34,869 nt of DNA from Nitrospira sp. (GTDB taxonomy: Bacteria > Pseudomonadota > Gammaproteobacteria > Acidiferrobacterales > SPGG2): contig VRUB01000010.1 of assembly GCA_019456345.1 (NCBI GenBank), positions 1-34,869 on the forward strand, written 5' to 3'. The first letter of the stretch is position 1, and every line of letters starts with the position of its first letter. The position numbers and the translations under genes were made by a program. The notes under the pieces are model-generated. The model was not told the DNA's origin and did not search any database. It was given only the letters and a program-made list of their open reading frames with translations. Below, one piece after another: positions 17,621 through 29,829 of this stretch.

Positions 17621-18682
17621 GTGAGCACATATACTGCAATGACTGAGTTGACCCCGCGCGCCGAGTTTCTGCTAAAGATACTGGTTGAGCGCTACATCGC
17701 CGATGGCCAGCCCGTGGGCTCGCGTACGCTGGCGAAAAAGACCGGTCTGGCGCTGAGCCCGGCCACGATCCGCAACGTGATGGCGGACTTGGAAGAAATG
17801 GGGCTTGTGCGCTCGCCCCACACCTCGGCCGGGCGCATACCAACGCAGCTCGGTTACCGGGTCTTCGTTGACAGTCTGCTTACGGTGCAGCCGCTTGATG
17901 TCGAGCAGGTGCGCAAGTTCGAGCACGAATTTCGTACCGAGGAAGACCCGCAGCACCTGATCGAAACGACCTCCCATCTGCTCTCCGAGATGACGCAGCT
18001 CGCCGGTATCATCATGGTTTCCCGGCGCGAGAGTCAGGTGGGATTCCACCAGCTCGAGTTCGTCGGACTTTCCGGGCAGCGTGTGCTGGTGATCCTGGTC
18101 ACCCAGGACGGCCAGGTGCAAAACCGGATTATTCACGCCGAGCGGCGCTACTCGCCGGCTGAGCTGGTCCAGGCCGCTAACTATTTCAACGAAACCTACA
18201 GCGGCACGCCTCTGGGCGCAGTGAAACGCGCGCTCGTGACGGATATGCAGCGCGTCACCGAGGACATGCACCGCATGATGCAGTTGGCCATAGAAATAGC
18301 GCGTCGCGTGTTTCTGGATGAGAAGCGCGAGGGTGACGATCTCGTGGTGAGCGGGGAGTCCAACCTGATGGAGTTCCCCGAGCTTGGTGACATCCAGAAG
18401 CTGCGTAAGCTGTTTGATACGTTCACCAGCAAGCGCGATCTACTGCACCTGCTCGACCTAAGTATGCGAGCGGGCGGAGTCAAGATCTTCATCGGCAGTG
18501 AGTCGGGCTACGAGGCACTGGAGGATTGCAGTGTGGTGGCCGCACCTTACACCGCAGACGGCGAGGTGGTTGGGACGCTCGGGGTGATCGGGCCCACCCG
18601 CATGCCCTATGAGCACGTTATTCCCTTCGTCGATATCACCGCGAAGCTTCTCGGTGGTGCGCTCTCCTCCCTCGGGCGCTGA
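17621..18682 (+). CDS. hrcA: Heat-inducible transcription repressor HrcA
   Basis: LTPRAEFLLKILVERYIADGQPVGSRTLAKKTGLALSPATIRNVMADLEEMGLVRSPHTSAGRIPTQLGYRVFVD; GTG 17621 or ATG 17639 start. Confidence 0.96.
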   Translation: MSTYTAMTELTPRAEFLLKILVERYIADGQPVGSRTLAKKTGLALSPATIRNVMADLEEMGLVRSPHTSAGRIPTQLGYRVFVDSLLTVQPLDVEQVRKFEHEFRTEEDPQHLIETTSHLLSEMTQLAGIIMVSRRESQVGFHQLEFVGLSGQRVLVILVTQDGQVQNRIIHAERRYSPAELVQAANYFNETYSGTPLGAVKRALVTDMQRVTEDMHRMMQLAIEIARRVFLDEKREGDDLVVSGESNLMEFPELGDIQKLRKLFDTFTSKRDLLHLLDLSMRAGGVKIFIGSESGYEALEDCSVVAAPYTADGEVVGTLGVIGPTRMPYEHVIPFVDITAKLLGGALSSLGR

Positions 18683-18947
18683 CAGGTTGTTGGCAAAAGG
18701 CCTTCCTGGTCACTGCCCCATAAGTTCCCGCCCAGGCCCAGTACGCGCATCGAGCGTTTGTATTCTCAGCCTGCCGCAAACACGGTTTCCGGCCAGCCCG
18801 ATGGTTCAGCGCCTTAGCAACCGCGAAACATGGCAGCATGTCTCCGGGCACCGTCGGCAGGGCGCCAACGCCGCTTGAAACCCCGCCGGCGGACCCCATT
18901 AAGGGTTCAAGGACGATCGACTTCTCCAATAGCAAACGAGGACCATA

Positions 18948-19616
18948 ATGGGCGGGAAGAAACACGCGGAGAAAAAGCGCGCCGAACCTTCGGTAGGTCC
19001 CCAAACCAGCATGAAAGACAGCCAGGGCGCGCGGCAGCCAGCACCCGCTGCAGCCGGCGCTGCGCGCGGTGGGGCAAAACCGCAACGCGAGGCGAGGCTA
19101 GAGAGCGAGCTCACTCAACTGCAGGCGGAGCTGGAGGCCACTCGCCTCAAAGCGGAGGAAGAACTGGATAAGTTTCTCAGGGCCAAAGCCGAGGTAGACA
19201 ATGTCCGGCGTCGCGCGGAAATCGACGTGGCCAATGCCTGCAAGTACGGCATCGAGCGACTGGCCACGGAGATGCTGGCCGTGTGCGACAGCCTGGAGCT
19301 TGCCCGAACGGTGGACATAGAGCAGGAGAACCAGATCGCGCTGGCGAAGATGCACGAAGGACTGGATCTGACCTTGAAGCTCATGGACAGCGTGTTTAAG
19401 AAGTTTTCACTCTCCGTTATTAATCCTGAGCACGCGAAGTTCGATCCCGAGAGGCACCAGGCGGTGGGCATGGTCGAAAGCGAGCAGGTGCCCCCTGGCC
19501 ATGTCGTGCAGGTCGTGCAGAAGGGGTACCTGCTGCACGACAGACTGCTGCGCCCGGCGATGGTCATCGTGGCTAAGGCGCGCGGGGCGGATAAAAACGG
19601 TGATAGCAACCCTTGA
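18948..19616 (+). CDS. grpE: Nucleotide exchange factor GrpE
   Basis: LRAKAEVDNVRRRAEIDVANACKYGIERLATEMLAVCDSLELA...FDPERHQAVGMVESEQVPPGHVVQVVQKGYLLHDRLLRPAMVIVAK. Confidence 0.96.
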   Translation: MGGKKHAEKKRAEPSVGPQTSMKDSQGARQPAPAAAGAARGGAKPQREARLESELTQLQAELEATRLKAEEELDKFLRAKAEVDNVRRRAEIDVANACKYGIERLATEMLAVCDSLELARTVDIEQENQIALAKMHEGLDLTLKLMDSVFKKFSLSVINPEHAKFDPERHQAVGMVESEQVPPGHVVQVVQKGYLLHDRLLRPAMVIVAKARGADKNGDSNP

Positions 19617-19698
19617 AATGCCCAAATCGGGCCTCATCTCATTGTGATAGTGCCAATTTAGTCGAGGTACAGACCTCGAAATCCAGAGGAAAAGAACC

Positions 19699-21642
19699 AT
19701 GGCGAAGATTATCGGTATTGACCTAGGCACCACCAACTCGTGTGTCGCGTTGATGGAAGGCGGCAAGGCCCGGGTGATCGAGAACAGCGAGGGGGATCGC
19801 ACGACGCCTTCGGTTGTCGCCTACACCGACGAAGGCGAGATTCTCGTCGGGGCAGCTGCAAAACGCCAGGCGATCACCAATCCCCATAACACCGTATTCG
19901 CAACGAAGCGGCTGATCGGACGCCGGTTTGATGAAGAAGTGGTGCAGCGCGACATCAAGTTAATGCCCTACAAGATCGTCAAGGCAAAAAATGGTGATGC
20001 CTGGGTAGAGGTCAAGGGTAAGCAGATGGCGTCCCCGGAGATCTCGGCGCGCGTGCTTCAGAAGATGAAGAAGACGGCGGAGGATTACCTCGGTGAAGAG
20101 ATCGAGGAGGCCGTGATTACGGTACCGGCCTACTTTAACGATTCGCAGCGCCAGGCAACCAAAGACGCCGGACGTATTGCTGGGCTCGATGTAAAACGTA
20201 TTATCAATGAGCCCACGGCCGCGGCGCTGGCTTTTGGTCTGGACAAGAAGGAAGGCGATCGCAAGATAGCTGTCTATGACCTCGGCGGGGGGACCTTTGA
20301 TGTCTCTATCATCGAGATCGCCAGTGTTGATGGTGAACACCAGTTTGAAGTGCTGTCCACGAACGGCGACACCTTCCTCGGCGGTGAGGATTTCGACCGA
20401 CGCCTGATCGATTATCTGGCGGACGAGTTCAAGAAGGACAACGGGATCGATCTGCACAACGATCCGCTAGCATTACAGCGCCTGAAAGACGCGGCCGAGA
20501 AGGCAAAGATCGAGTTATCCTCGGCACAGCAGACCGAGGTCAACCTTCCCTATATCACCGCGGACGCCAGCGGGCCAAAGCATCTGAACATCAAGGTGAC
20601 TCGCGCCAAGCTCGAAGCGTTGGTCGAGGATCTGATTGCACGCACGATCGCGCCGTGTAAGATCGCGCTGAAAGACGCGGGCCTCAAGGCCAGCGATGTG
20701 GATGATGTGATATTGGTGGGTGGGCAGACGCGCATGCCCAAGGTGCAGGACGCGGTAAAGAACTTCTTCGGCAAGGAACCGCGCAAGGACGTGAACGCGG
20801 ACGAGGCCGTGGCTGTTGGGGCTGCGATCCAGGGCGGTGTGCTGGGCGGTGATGTCAAGGATGTGCTGTTGCTCGATGTGACGCCGCTGTCGCTGGGCAT
20901 CGAGACTCTGGGCGGAGTGATGACCAAGCTGATCCAGAAGAACACGACGATACCGACGAAGGCGAACCAGATCTTCTCGACCGCCGACGACAATCAGACC
21001 GCCGTGACCGTTCACGTGCTGCAAGGCGAGCGCGAGATGGCGACGGGCAACAAGTCCTTGGGAAGGTTCGATCTGGCCGATATTCCTCCTGCACTGCGCG
21101 GTGTGCCACAGATCGATGTTACCTTCGATATCGACGCCAATGGCATCCTGCACGTGTCAGCCAAGGACAAGGCGACGGGCAAGGAAAACAAGATCGTTAT
21201 CAAGTCCAGCTCAGGGCTGAGCGAAGATGAAATAAACCGCATGGTGCAGGATGCCGAGGCCCACGCTGAGGAGGACAAGAAAGCGCGCGAGCTGGTGGAT
21301 GCGCGCAACCAGGCCGAAGCCATGATCCACAGCGTGCGTAAGTCCGTGCAGGAGATGGGCGAGAAGCTCGATGCCGCGGAAAAAGACAAGATCGAGTCGG
21401 CAATCAAAGAGCTGGAGGCGGTTGTCAAGGAAGACGACAAGGACGCAATCCAGCAAAAGACACAGGCACTGGCCGAGGCCAGTCACAAGCTGGCTGAGCA
21501 GATGTACGCGCAGGGTGGTGCCGGTGCCGAGTCCGCGGCAGGTGCGGAAGCGCCAGCCGATTCCGGCGCCGGGCCAGCGCAAGAAGAGAATGTGGTCGAC
21601 GCCGAGTTCGAGGAAGTGAAGGAGAGTAAAAGTAAAAAGTAG
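19699..21642 (+). CDS. dnaK: Molecular chaperone DnaK
   Basis: [42 protein letters not shown]; full-length 647 aa Hsp70. Confidence 0.99.
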   Translation: MAKIIGIDLGTTNSCVALMEGGKARVIENSEGDRTTPSVVAYTDEGEILVGAAAKRQAITNPHNTVFATKRLIGRRFDEEVVQRDIKLMPYKIVKAKNGDAWVEVKGKQMASPEISARVLQKMKKTAEDYLGEEIEEAVITVPAYFNDSQRQATKDAGRIAGLDVKRIINEPTAAALAFGLDKKEGDRKIAVYDLGGGTFDVSIIEIASVDGEHQFEVLSTNGDTFLGGEDFDRRLIDYLADEFKKDNGIDLHNDPLALQRLKDAAEKAKIELSSAQQTEVNLPYITADASGPKHLNIKVTRAKLEALVEDLIARTIAPCKIALKDAGLKASDVDDVILVGGQTRMPKVQDAVKNFFGKEPRKDVNADEAVAVGAAIQGGVLGGDVKDVLLLDVTPLSLGIETLGGVMTKLIQKNTTIPTKANQIFSTADDNQTAVTVHVLQGEREMATGNKSLGRFDLADIPPALRGVPQIDVTFDIDANGILHVSAKDKATGKENKIVIKSSSGLSEDEINRMVQDAEAHAEEDKKARELVDARNQAEAMIHSVRKSVQEMGEKLDAAEKDKIESAIKELEAVVKEDDKDAIQQKTQALAEASHKLAEQMYAQGGAGAESAAGAEAPADSGAGPAQEENVVDAEFEEVKESKSKK

Positions 21643-21757
21643 CAGGCGGCTGAAAAACTGTTTTCAGCATCTTCGTAAAAAAGCCTGATTGCTGTGGGGT
21701 GGATGCGCACCTTACAGGTCACACGGAAACGGTAAGCGTCTAAGCTCGCAGCCGAAG

Positions 21758-21789
21758 GCGGCCGGCACGCGCACGCGCGTGCCGGCCGC
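21758..21789. other. Perfect 15-nt-arm inverted repeat in the dnaK-dnaJ intergenic region
   Basis: GCGGCCGGCACGCGC-AC-GCGCGTGCCGGCCGC, no trailing T-tract. Confidence 0.85.
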
Positions 21790-21841
21790 GTCGTGTGTCA
21801 TAGGCTAGAATCTCTGTGGATCCTGGGGTACCGCTAGTCAG

Positions 21842-22975
21842 ATGTCGCAAAGGGATTATTACGAAATTCTCGGGGTGACACGCAATGCCTCGGAGGCTGA
21901 GATCAAGAAGGCCTATCGCAGGCTGGCGATGAAGTACCATCCCGATCGTAATCCAGGTGACAAGGCCGCGGAGGAACAATTCAAGGAGGCCCAGCAGGCG
22001 TACGAAATCCTGGCCGATGCGCAAAAACGGGCGGCCTACGACCAGTTCGGCCACGCCGGTGTGGATCCCTCAATGGGTGCCGGTGGCTTCTACGGGGCCG
22101 GTGGTGCGAGCAGTTTTTCCGATGTATTCAGCGATGTCTTTGGTGATATCTTCGGCGGCACCAGACGTGGTGCCTCGCAGGTACGTCGCGGCGCCGATCT
22201 GCGCTACCGGCTTGCGCTGATGCTGGAGCAGGCCGTCAACGGCACCACCGTGCAGATCCGGGTGCCGGTGCTGGACAACTGTGAGGCCTGTGGCGGGAGC
22301 GGGGCGAAGGCCGGCACCACCGCGCAGACCTGCGACACCTGTGGCGGCCACGGTCAGGTGCGCATGCAGCAGGGATTCTTCTCGATCCAGCAAACCTGTC
22401 CGAGTTGCCGCGGTAGCGGCAAGGTCATTACCAACCCATGTCCGGAATGCCGGGGGCAGGGGCGGGTCAAACGTACCAAAACACTTTCTGTGAAAGTTCC
22501 CGCCGGTGTCGATGAGGGCGACCAGATTCGGCTTGCAGGGGAAGGCGAGGCGGGCGAGCACGGGGGCCCACACGGAGATCTTTATGTCGAGATCCGCATT
22601 AAAGCCCATGACATCTTCAAGCGTGACGGTGATGACCTGTACTGCGAGATGCCCGTGAGCTTCACGACGGCCGCGCTCGGAGGGGAGCTGGAGATTGCCA
22701 CGCTGGACGGGCGCGCCAATTTGAAGATTCCTGCCGGTACGCAGAGCGAAAAGCGGTTTCGACTGCGCGGAAAAGGGGTGAGAAACGTACGTAGCGGACA
22801 CCTGGGCGATCTCTACTGCCGCGTGAGCGTAGAGACTCCGGTCAAGTTGACCGAACGGCACAAAGCACTGCTCCGTGAGTTTGATGAGCTGACGCGCACA
22901 GGTGGCGCGCGGCACAACCCGCGGGAACAGTCGTGGCTCGATAAGCTCGGGACGTTTTTCGGTAAAGCGAGCTGA
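21842..22975 (+). CDS. dnaJ: Molecular chaperone DnaJ
   Basis: [40 protein letters not shown]; four CxxCxGxG zinc motifs. Confidence 0.98.
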   Translation: MSQRDYYEILGVTRNASEAEIKKAYRRLAMKYHPDRNPGDKAAEEQFKEAQQAYEILADAQKRAAYDQFGHAGVDPSMGAGGFYGAGGASSFSDVFSDVFGDIFGGTRRGASQVRRGADLRYRLALMLEQAVNGTTVQIRVPVLDNCEACGGSGAKAGTTAQTCDTCGGHGQVRMQQGFFSIQQTCPSCRGSGKVITNPCPECRGQGRVKRTKTLSVKVPAGVDEGDQIRLAGEGEAGEHGGPHGDLYVEIRIKAHDIFKRDGDDLYCEMPVSFTTAALGGELEIATLDGRANLKIPAGTQSEKRFRLRGKGVRNVRSGHLGDLYCRVSVETPVKLTERHKALLREFDELTRTGGARHNPREQSWLDKLGTFFGKAS

Positions 22976-23120
22976 ACCCGCCTGCGCCGGTGAGCGGATT
23001 CCTCGATACTCTCTCCGGGCGTGCGCATCGCCTTTGGGTGCGAGCGCGTGTTAGCGCCGGCACGGCAAATCCTTTATGCTCTGTGCGCATGATGACCTCG
23101 CACGTGAGCGCTGAGAATTC

Positions 23121-23918
23121 ATGTTGACCATCGCTGTTACCGGCGCCGCCGGAAGGATGGGCCGCACTGTCATCAAGGCCGCCGCCGATGCCGGAGATAT
23201 TCGAGTTGCGGCTGCGCTGGAGAGCGCGCACAGTCCCGCCCTCGGCGCCGATGCGGGCGAGCTGGCCGGCGTCGGCAAGCTCGATGTGGCATTGCGCGGT
23301 GACGACGGGGGGACCGCCTACGATGTACTGGTCGATTTCTCGCATCCTGATGCGACCCGGGCCTACGTGGATGTCTGTCGCCGCGGCGGTCGAAAAATGG
23401 TCATCGGCACCACGGGCCTCGACGAGGCCGGTCGTGAGCACATTGCCAAAGCCGCTGCCGACATCGCCATCGTGTTTGCACCCAATATGAGTGTGGGCGT
23501 CAACCTTTGTCTGCGGCTGCTGGACCTGACGGCCCGTGTGCTTGGCGATGACTTCGATGTTGAGGTAATTGAGGCGCATCATCGGCACAAGCGCGATGCG
23601 CCTTCGGGCACGGCGCTGCGTATGGGCGAGGTGGTGGCCGAGGCGCTTGGCAGAACCATCCAGGACTGCGTGGTTTATGGCCGTCAGGGATTCAGCGGCG
23701 AGCGGCCTCGCGGTCAGATCGGTTTCAGTGCACTGCGTGCCGGGGAGATCATTGGTGAGCACACGGTCATGTTTGCAGGTGCCGGGGAGCGCGTGGAGAT
23801 CACACACCGGGCGCAGAGCCGCCTGGCCTTTGCTGACGGGGCGCTGCGTGCAGCCCGCTGGGTGCTGCAGCAGCACAAAGGCCTCTTCGACATGCAAGAC
23901 GTGCTCGGTCTGCGTTGA
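23121..23918 (+). CDS. dapB: 4-hydroxy-tetrahydrodipicolinate reductase
   Basis: [42 protein letters not shown]. Confidence 0.97.
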   Translation: MLTIAVTGAAGRMGRTVIKAAADAGDIRVAAALESAHSPALGADAGELAGVGKLDVALRGDDGGTAYDVLVDFSHPDATRAYVDVCRRGGRKMVIGTTGLDEAGREHIAKAAADIAIVFAPNMSVGVNLCLRLLDLTARVLGDDFDVEVIEAHHRHKRDAPSGTALRMGEVVAEALGRTIQDCVVYGRQGFSGERPRGQIGFSALRAGEIIGEHTVMFAGAGERVEITHRAQSRLAFADGALRAARWVLQQHKGLFDMQDVLGLR

Positions 23919-23988
23919 TTTTGTGTAAGCGGTTACGTAAGATTTCGCACCAGCCAGTATCATGACTTTCTACTACGCATGTTGATGA

Positions 23989-24020
23989 AGCGGGAGACGC
24001 GATGCGCATCTCCCGCTTTT
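23989..24020 (+). terminator. Rho-independent terminator after dapB / upstream of carA
   Basis: AGCGGGAGA-cgcgatgcgca-TCTCCCGCT followed by TTT. Confidence 0.7.
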
Positions 24021-24060
24021 GTATGTGCCCTCTTTTGTTTCTGTTGGCAGGCAGGTTTAC

Positions 24061-25260
24061 TTGGGAAATAAACGGTTGACACAGTCCGCCGTGCTTGCGC
24101 TCGAGGACGGATCGGTGTTCAGCGGGCGCTCCATCGGTGTCGCCGGGCAGGCGGTTGGTGAGGTGGTGTTCAACACCGCCATGACGGGTTATCAGGAGAT
24201 CCTGACGGACCCCTCTTACGCCAGGCAGATCGTCACACTGACCTACCCGCACATCGGTAACACGGGAGCGAACAGCGAGGACATGGAGTCCGCACGCGTG
24301 TACGCGGCGGGTCTCGTTATTCGAGATCTGCCTTCCGTGATGAGTAACTGGCGCGCTGAACATGACTTGCCGACGTTCTTAGGCAAACGCCAGGTCGTGG
24401 CCATTGCCGATATCGACACACGTAAGCTCACGCGGTTGTTACGCGAAAACGGTGCGCAAAATGGCTGCATCGTGGCGGCCGCACCGCGCGCCCGCCTCGA
24501 CAAGAAAGCTGCCGTGCGAGCGGCCCGCGGTTTTGCCGGGCTCAAGGGGATGGATCTCGCCAAGGTCGTCAGCGTCAAGAAGTCCTACGCCTGGAGTGCG
24601 GGCGGCTGGGCCCTCGGACGCGGTTATGGCGAGCCTGCGCCAGCGCGATTTCGAGTCGTGGCTTACGATTTCGGGATCAAGCGAAACATTCTGCGCATGT
24701 TAGCCGATCGTGGTTGCGCGGTGACCGTCGTGCCTGCGCGTACGAGCGTGCACGACGTGCTCGCTCTAAACCCCAACGGGGTTTTTCTGTCCAACGGGCC
24801 CGGTGACCCGGAGCCGTGCGACTACGCAATCGATGCGATTAGGGCATTGTTAAAAAGGAAGGTGCCGATCTTTGGTATCTGTCTCGGACATCAGCTGCTC
24901 GCGTTGGCAGCGGGGGGCAAGACCGTGAAGATGAAGTGCGGCCACCATGGCGCAAATCATCCGGTGCTCGAGCTCGACTCCGGGCGGGTCATGATTACCA
25001 GCCAGAATCACGGGTTTGCCGTGGACGACAGCGCGCTACCGAAGTCGCTGAGAGTCACACATCGCTCACTCTTCGATGGCTCGATACAGGGCCTTGCATG
25101 TACGGACCGGCCTGCTTTTTCATTTCAAGGTCACCCGGAGGCGAGCCCCGGACCGCAGGACATCAGCGCGATTTTCGACCGATTCATTGAATTGATGTTG
25201 GAAAATCACGCAGCGAGTAACGAGTGGCGAGTACAGCGAAACAATACGGCATCCACTTGA
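24061..25260 (+). CDS. carA: Carbamoyl-phosphate synthase small subunit
   Basis: [71 protein letters not shown]. Start is non-ATG and uncertain (TTG 24061 or 24076). Confidence 0.95.
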   Translation: MGNKRLTQSAVLALEDGSVFSGRSIGVAGQAVGEVVFNTAMTGYQEILTDPSYARQIVTLTYPHIGNTGANSEDMESARVYAAGLVIRDLPSVMSNWRAEHDLPTFLGKRQVVAIADIDTRKLTRLLRENGAQNGCIVAAAPRARLDKKAAVRAARGFAGLKGMDLAKVVSVKKSYAWSAGGWALGRGYGEPAPARFRVVAYDFGIKRNILRMLADRGCAVTVVPARTSVHDVLALNPNGVFLSNGPGDPEPCDYAIDAIRALLKRKVPIFGICLGHQLLALAAGGKTVKMKCGHHGANHPVLELDSGRVMITSQNHGFAVDDSALPKSLRVTHRSLFDGSIQGLACTDRPAFSFQGHPEASPGPQDISAIFDRFIELMLENHAASNEWRVQRNNTAST

Positions 25261-25296
25261 GATTCAACTCGCTACTCGACACTCGCAACTGAACTT

Positions 25297-28200
25297 ATGC
25301 CAAAACGCACGGATATCAAGAGCATCCTGATCATCGGCGCTGGCCCCATCATCATCGGTCAGGCGTGTGAGTTTGACTACTCGGGTGCGCAGGCGTGCAA
25401 GGCGCTGAAAGACGAAGGTTATCGGGTGATTCTGGTCAACTCCAATCCGGCCACCATCATGACCGATCCGAACATGGCGGACGCGACCTATATCGAGCCG
25501 GTTGACTGGCAAACGGTCGCCGAGATTATCGCCAAGGAAAGGCCCGACGCCTTGCTCCCGACGATGGGCGGCCAAACGGGCTTGAATTGCGCGCTCGATC
25601 TGGACCGCGAACGGGTGCTGCAACACTATGGCGTGGAAATGATCGGCGCCACACGCGTTGCGATCGACAAGGCCGAGGATCGTGAGCTGTTCAAGCAAGC
25701 GATGCAATCGATCGGTCTGGAAACGGTCCGTGGAGCCATCGCCCACAGCCTCGAGGCGGCACAACAGGTCCAGGCCATGATCGGGTTCCCGGTGATCATA
25801 CGACCTTCGTTTACGCTCGGGGGCAGCGGCGGTGGTGTAGCGTACAACAAAGAAGAGTTCGTGAAGATTTGCGAGCGCGGAATGGAGGCATCACCCACGT
25901 CGGAGCTTCTCATTGAAGAGTCGATTCTCGGTTGGAAAGAATACGAAATGGAAGTTGTCCGCGATCGCAACGATAACTGCATCATCGTCTGCTCCATCGA
26001 AAACTTCGATCCCATGGGAATTCATACTGGCGATTCGATCACGGTTGCGCCGGCGCAGACCTTGACCGATAAAGAATATCAGCTGATGCGCAACGCGAGC
26101 TTCGCCTGTTTGCGCGAGATTGGCGTCGATACCGGTGGGTCGAACGTGCAGTTTGCGGTGAATCCCGAGAACGGGTGGATGGTTATCATCGAGATGAACC
26201 CCCGCGTATCGCGTTCCTCCGCGCTCGCATCGAAGGCCACGGGTTTCCCAATCGCCAAGATCGCAGCCAAGCTCGCCGTGGGCTACACACTGGACGAGCT
26301 TAAAAACGACATTACCGGTGGCGTTACTCCGGCATCGTTCGAGCCGACCATCGACTACGTCGTCACCAAGGTGCCGCGTTTTACCTTCGAAAAGTTCCCC
26401 AAGGCCAACCCACACTTGACCACGCAAATGAAATCGGTCGGTGAGGCTATGGCCATCGGGCGCACATTTCAAGAGTCCTTGCAAAAGGCGTTGCGCAGCC
26501 TTGAGACCGACAGCTACGGGTTCGAGCCGAGGCTCGATCCCGCGGGCGATGCGGAAGAAGCGGAGCCCCGGCTTGTGCAGGAGCTGCGGGTACCGGGCGC
26601 CGAGCGGATCTGGTATATCGCCGATGCTTTTCGCTTCGGCTTCTCGCTCGATCGCATCTACGCGCTGACGCGAATCGACCGCTGGTTTCTCGCACAGATC
26701 GAGGAGCTCGTCGAACTGGAGAAAGGCATTGCCGGTCGAGGCGCTCGCAAGCGCACCCGCAAGCTCGTACGGGACTGGAAGCGTAAGGGGTTTTCCGACC
26801 GGCGCCTGGCGCAACTTCTGGGCACCACCGAGGAGAAGTTTCGCAAGGAGCGCCATGCCCTGGGGGTACACCCTGTTTTCAAGCGCGTGGACTCCTGTGC
26901 GGCGGAGTTCGAGGCGACAACGGCGTATATGTACTCGACCTACGAAGACCAGTGCGAGGCGCATCCCGATGCGCGACGTAAAATTATGGTGCTCGGCAGC
27001 GGACCCAACCGCATTGGCCAGGGAATCGAGTTCGATTACTGTTGCGTCCACGCCGCACTCGCCATGCGCGAGGAGGGGTTTCAGACCATTATGGTCAACT
27101 GTAACCCGGAGACGGTATCCACGGATTACGATACGTCTGACCGCTTGTACTTCGAGCCGCTCACACTCGAGGACGTGCTCGAGATTATCCACGTGGAGCA
27201 ACCGACGGGGGTCATCGTGCAGTATGGTGGTCAAACGCCGTTGAAACTCGCCCGCGGGCTCGCGAGTGCGCACGTTCCCATCATCGGTACAAGTCCGGAT
27301 TCCATTGATCTGGCCGAAGACCGCGAACGTTTTCAGCGTCTGTTACGGCGCCTCGACCTGCGACAGCCGCCGAATGCGACGGCGCGAACACCGAAGCAAG
27401 CAGTTACACTGGCGCAGAAAATCGGCTATCCACTGGTCGTCAGGCCATCCTATGTTCTGGGCGGACGGGCCATGGAGATCGTGCACGGTCGTGATGACCT
27501 GGAGACCTACATGCGCATGGCGGTGAGTGTGTCGCATGACGCGCCGGTGCTGCTGGACAAGTATCTGGCCGATGCCATCGAAGTCGATGTGGACGCGATG
27601 AGCGATGGCGAGCGCGTGATCGTGGGTGGGATCATGGAGCACATTGAGGAAGCCGGTGTGCATTCCGGTGATTCCGCGTGCTCGCTCCCCCCCTTTAGTC
27701 TCTCCAAGAAAATCCAGGATCAGCTGCGTGTGCAGACGCGTCAGCTTGCACAAGCGCTCAAAGTGATCGGATTGATGAATATCCAGTTTGCCATCAAGGA
27801 TGGTGACATATACGTGTTGGAAGTTAACCCGCGGGCTTCTCGTACGGTGCCCTACGTATCCAAAGCCACGGGGCGGGCGCTTGCCAAGATCGGGGCACGT
27901 TGTATGATCGGCCGCACCCTGGACGAGCAAGGGATTACGGCTGAAATCGTACCTCCTTATTTTTCTGTAAAGGAGGCGGTGTTCCCCTTTATCAAGTTCC
28001 CCGGCGTCGACACTGTGCTTGGCCCCGAGATGAAATCCACGGGGGAGGTGATGGGTATCGGTCGCAGCTTCGGCGAGGCTTTCGCGAAGTCACAGGCCGC
28101 GGCCGGTTCGGGAATCCCGCAAAAGGGGCGCATGTTCATCAGTGTGCGGGACGCCGATCAGAAACGCGCGATCGATGTCGCCAGATACTTCGATGCACAG

Positions 28201-28524
28201 GGCTTCGAGATCCTGGCGACCCATGGCACTGCCGCCGTGTTGGAGGCGGCGGGCGTGCCGGTCAAACCCGTAAATAAGGTGTCCGAGGGGCGACCGCACA
28301 TCGTTGATATGATTATGAACGATGAGATTGATATTATCGTTAACACGACCTCGGACAAGCAAAGCCTGGAGGACTCCTACGCGATCCGCCGGGAGGCCCT
28401 GCAACACCGGGTGACCAACTATACAACGCTCTCGGCCGCGCGCGCGGCCCGTGAGGCGCATCGCCATGGCAATGGCATTAATATCAATCGTCTGCAGGAT
28501 CTGCATCGGAGAATGAACTTATGA
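25297..28524 (+). CDS. carB: Carbamoyl-phosphate synthase large subunit
   Basis: 1075 aa; [38 protein letters not shown]; two ATP-grasp halves. Confidence 0.99.
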   Translation: MPKRTDIKSILIIGAGPIIIGQACEFDYSGAQACKALKDEGYRVILVNSNPATIMTDPNMADATYIEPVDWQTVAEIIAKERPDALLPTMGGQTGLNCALDLDRERVLQHYGVEMIGATRVAIDKAEDRELFKQAMQSIGLETVRGAIAHSLEAAQQVQAMIGFPVIIRPSFTLGGSGGGVAYNKEEFVKICERGMEASPTSELLIEESILGWKEYEMEVVRDRNDNCIIVCSIENFDPMGIHTGDSITVAPAQTLTDKEYQLMRNASFACLREIGVDTGGSNVQFAVNPENGWMVIIEMNPRVSRSSALASKATGFPIAKIAAKLAVGYTLDELKNDITGGVTPASFEPTIDYVVTKVPRFTFEKFPKANPHLTTQMKSVGEAMAIGRTFQESLQKALRSLETDSYGFEPRLDPAGDAEEAEPRLVQELRVPGAERIWYIADAFRFGFSLDRIYALTRIDRWFLAQIEELVELEKGIAGRGARKRTRKLVRDWKRKGFSDRRLAQLLGTTEEKFRKERHALGVHPVFKRVDSCAAEFEATTAYMYSTYEDQCEAHPDARRKIMVLGSGPNRIGQGIEFDYCCVHAALAMREEGFQTIMVNCNPETVSTDYDTSDRLYFEPLTLEDVLEIIHVEQPTGVIVQYGGQTPLKLARGLASAHVPIIGTSPDSIDLAEDRERFQRLLRRLDLRQPPNATARTPKQAVTLAQKIGYPLVVRPSYVLGGRAMEIVHGRDDLETYMRMAVSVSHDAPVLLDKYLADAIEVDVDAMSDGERVIVGGIMEHIEEAGVHSGDSACSLPPFSLSKKIQDQLRVQTRQLAQALKVIGLMNIQFAIKDGDIYVLEVNPRASRTVPYVSKATGRALAKIGARCMIGRTLDEQGITAEIVPPYFSVKEAVFPFIKFPGVDTVLGPEMKSTGEVMGIGRSFGEAFAKSQAAAGSGIPQKGRMFISVRDADQKRAIDVARYFDAQGFEILATHGTAAVLEAAGVPVKPVNKVSEGRPHIVDMIMNDEIDIIVNTTSDKQSLEDSYAIRREALQHRVTNYTTLSAARAAREAHRHGNGININRLQDLHRRMNL

Positions 28525-28997
28525 ATAAAGTGCCCATTACGGCAGACGGCGCGAAAAAACTCAGGGCGCAGTTAAATCACCTCAAGAGGGTGAAACGCCC
28601 GCACATCATCCAGGAGATCGCCGAGGCGCGCTCGCACGGGGATATTTCGGAAAACGCGGAGTTTCATGCTGCCAAGGAACAACAAAGCTTCATCGAAGGC
28701 CGTATCGCGGAGCTCGAATCGATGCTCGCAATGGCGCAAATCATTGACCCCGCGACACTCGATATTCGGGGGCGCGTCGTGTTTGGCGCGACGCTGGTGC
28801 TGCGGGACGCCCACGGCGAGCAGCAGGTGACCTATCAAATCGTCGGTGATCTTGAAGCCGACATTGCCGAGGGGAAAATCTCCATCAGCTCGCCGATCGC
28901 GCGAGCGCTTATCGGCAAGGAAGAGGGAGACGTGGTAGATGTCGAGGTCCCGGACGGTACGCGTTCCTACGAGATCCTGGCCGTGCGGTACGTTTAA
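28521..28997 (+). CDS. greA: Transcription elongation factor GreA
   Basis: [55 protein letters not shown]; overlaps the carB stop. Confidence 0.97.
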   Translation: MNKVPITADGAKKLRAQLNHLKRVKRPHIIQEIAEARSHGDISENAEFHAAKEQQSFIEGRIAELESMLAMAQIIDPATLDIRGRVVFGATLVLRDAHGEQQVTYQIVGDLEADIAEGKISISSPIARALIGKEEGDVVDVEVPDGTRSYEILAVRYV

Positions 28998-29033
28998 CAG
29001 GCGGTTGGAAAACAGAGTGTTTCAGCCGCCTGT
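28997..29033 (+). terminator. Stem-loop after greA
   Basis: ACAGGCGGTTGGAAAAC-aga-GTGTTTCAGCCGCCTGT imperfect stem. Confidence 0.5.
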
Positions 29034-29174
29034 GAGCGGTACAGGGATGAACCGGTATTTCCCGACGGCTGTTAAAGCGTTGAAAAATGGAGCAAACCGG
29101 AAACCGCATTCTGTTAAGAGCGAGAGCCAGGCGGTCCGGCCTCCCCGATTGCGGCAGCACACCTCGAGCACTCG

Positions 29175-29681
29175 ATGCGCGGTAGCCCGCCCCGCGCCGC
29201 TCAGATATCCAACGTCGCCGTTGCCGTTGAGCGTACCTTAATCGCCCTGTGGGTAGGCGGGATGTGGATCGGCGGTTACCTGGTCGCGCCGCTGCTGTTC
29301 AATTTACTCGAAAATCGCCCGCTTGCTGGCACCGTTGCCGGGGCAATGTTCAGTGTAATCGATCGCGTGGGGCTTGTGTGTGGGCTTGCACTGGTGGGCC
29401 TGGCGCTGTGGCGGGCGGGGCATCGCTGGTTACGGCAATGGCGCACCTGGATGCTGGGGGCAATGCGGGCGCTGATCGTGGTGGGTGAGTTTGTGCTGCT
29501 CCCTTTGATCCAGGATCTGCATGCCCTGGGCACGAACGCAGCGCCACCGCAGGCGGGTGGGCATACCCGCTTCATCGTGCTGCATTTCCTTGCGCGCACG
29601 GTCTTTATCATAAACAGCGTGCTCGGATTGGGGCTGGTCATTTTTGGCGCTCTGGTGCCTGCGCGCCGGGCAATGCACTGA
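29175..29681 (+). CDS. DUF4149-like small membrane protein
   Basis: ALWVGGMWIGGYLVAPLLFNLLENRPLAGTVAGAMFSVIDRVGLVCGLALVGLAL; four predicted TM segments. Confidence 0.75.
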   Translation: MRGSPPRAAQISNVAVAVERTLIALWVGGMWIGGYLVAPLLFNLLENRPLAGTVAGAMFSVIDRVGLVCGLALVGLALWRAGHRWLRQWRTWMLGAMRALIVVGEFVLLPLIQDLHALGTNAAPPQAGGHTRFIVLHFLARTVFIINSVLGLGLVIFGALVPARRAMH

Positions 29682-29829
29682 GCCCATGAGCGGGGTTGGT
29701 ACGCGTGCGTATGGCGCATTTAATGGGCGTCGCATTTAGCACAGAAACGGGAGCAATACCCGCATAGATCGATATATGCCATCATGGCGGCGGGGGTTTT
29801 AATGACAGCGCACGGCGGTTTAGCCACGG

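Noticed and set aside
20515-21153. 212-aa and neighbouring antisense ORFs in dnaK
   Set aside because: Codon-bias shadow of dnaK; the known spurious-ORF phenomenon.
22842-23963. 373-aa minus ORF over dnaJ/dapB
   Set aside because: Antisense to clear dnaJ and dapB; no recognisable domains.
25891-27273. 460-aa antisense ORF inside carB
   Set aside because: Shadow ORF of a GC-rich conserved gene; carB is full length in the other strand.
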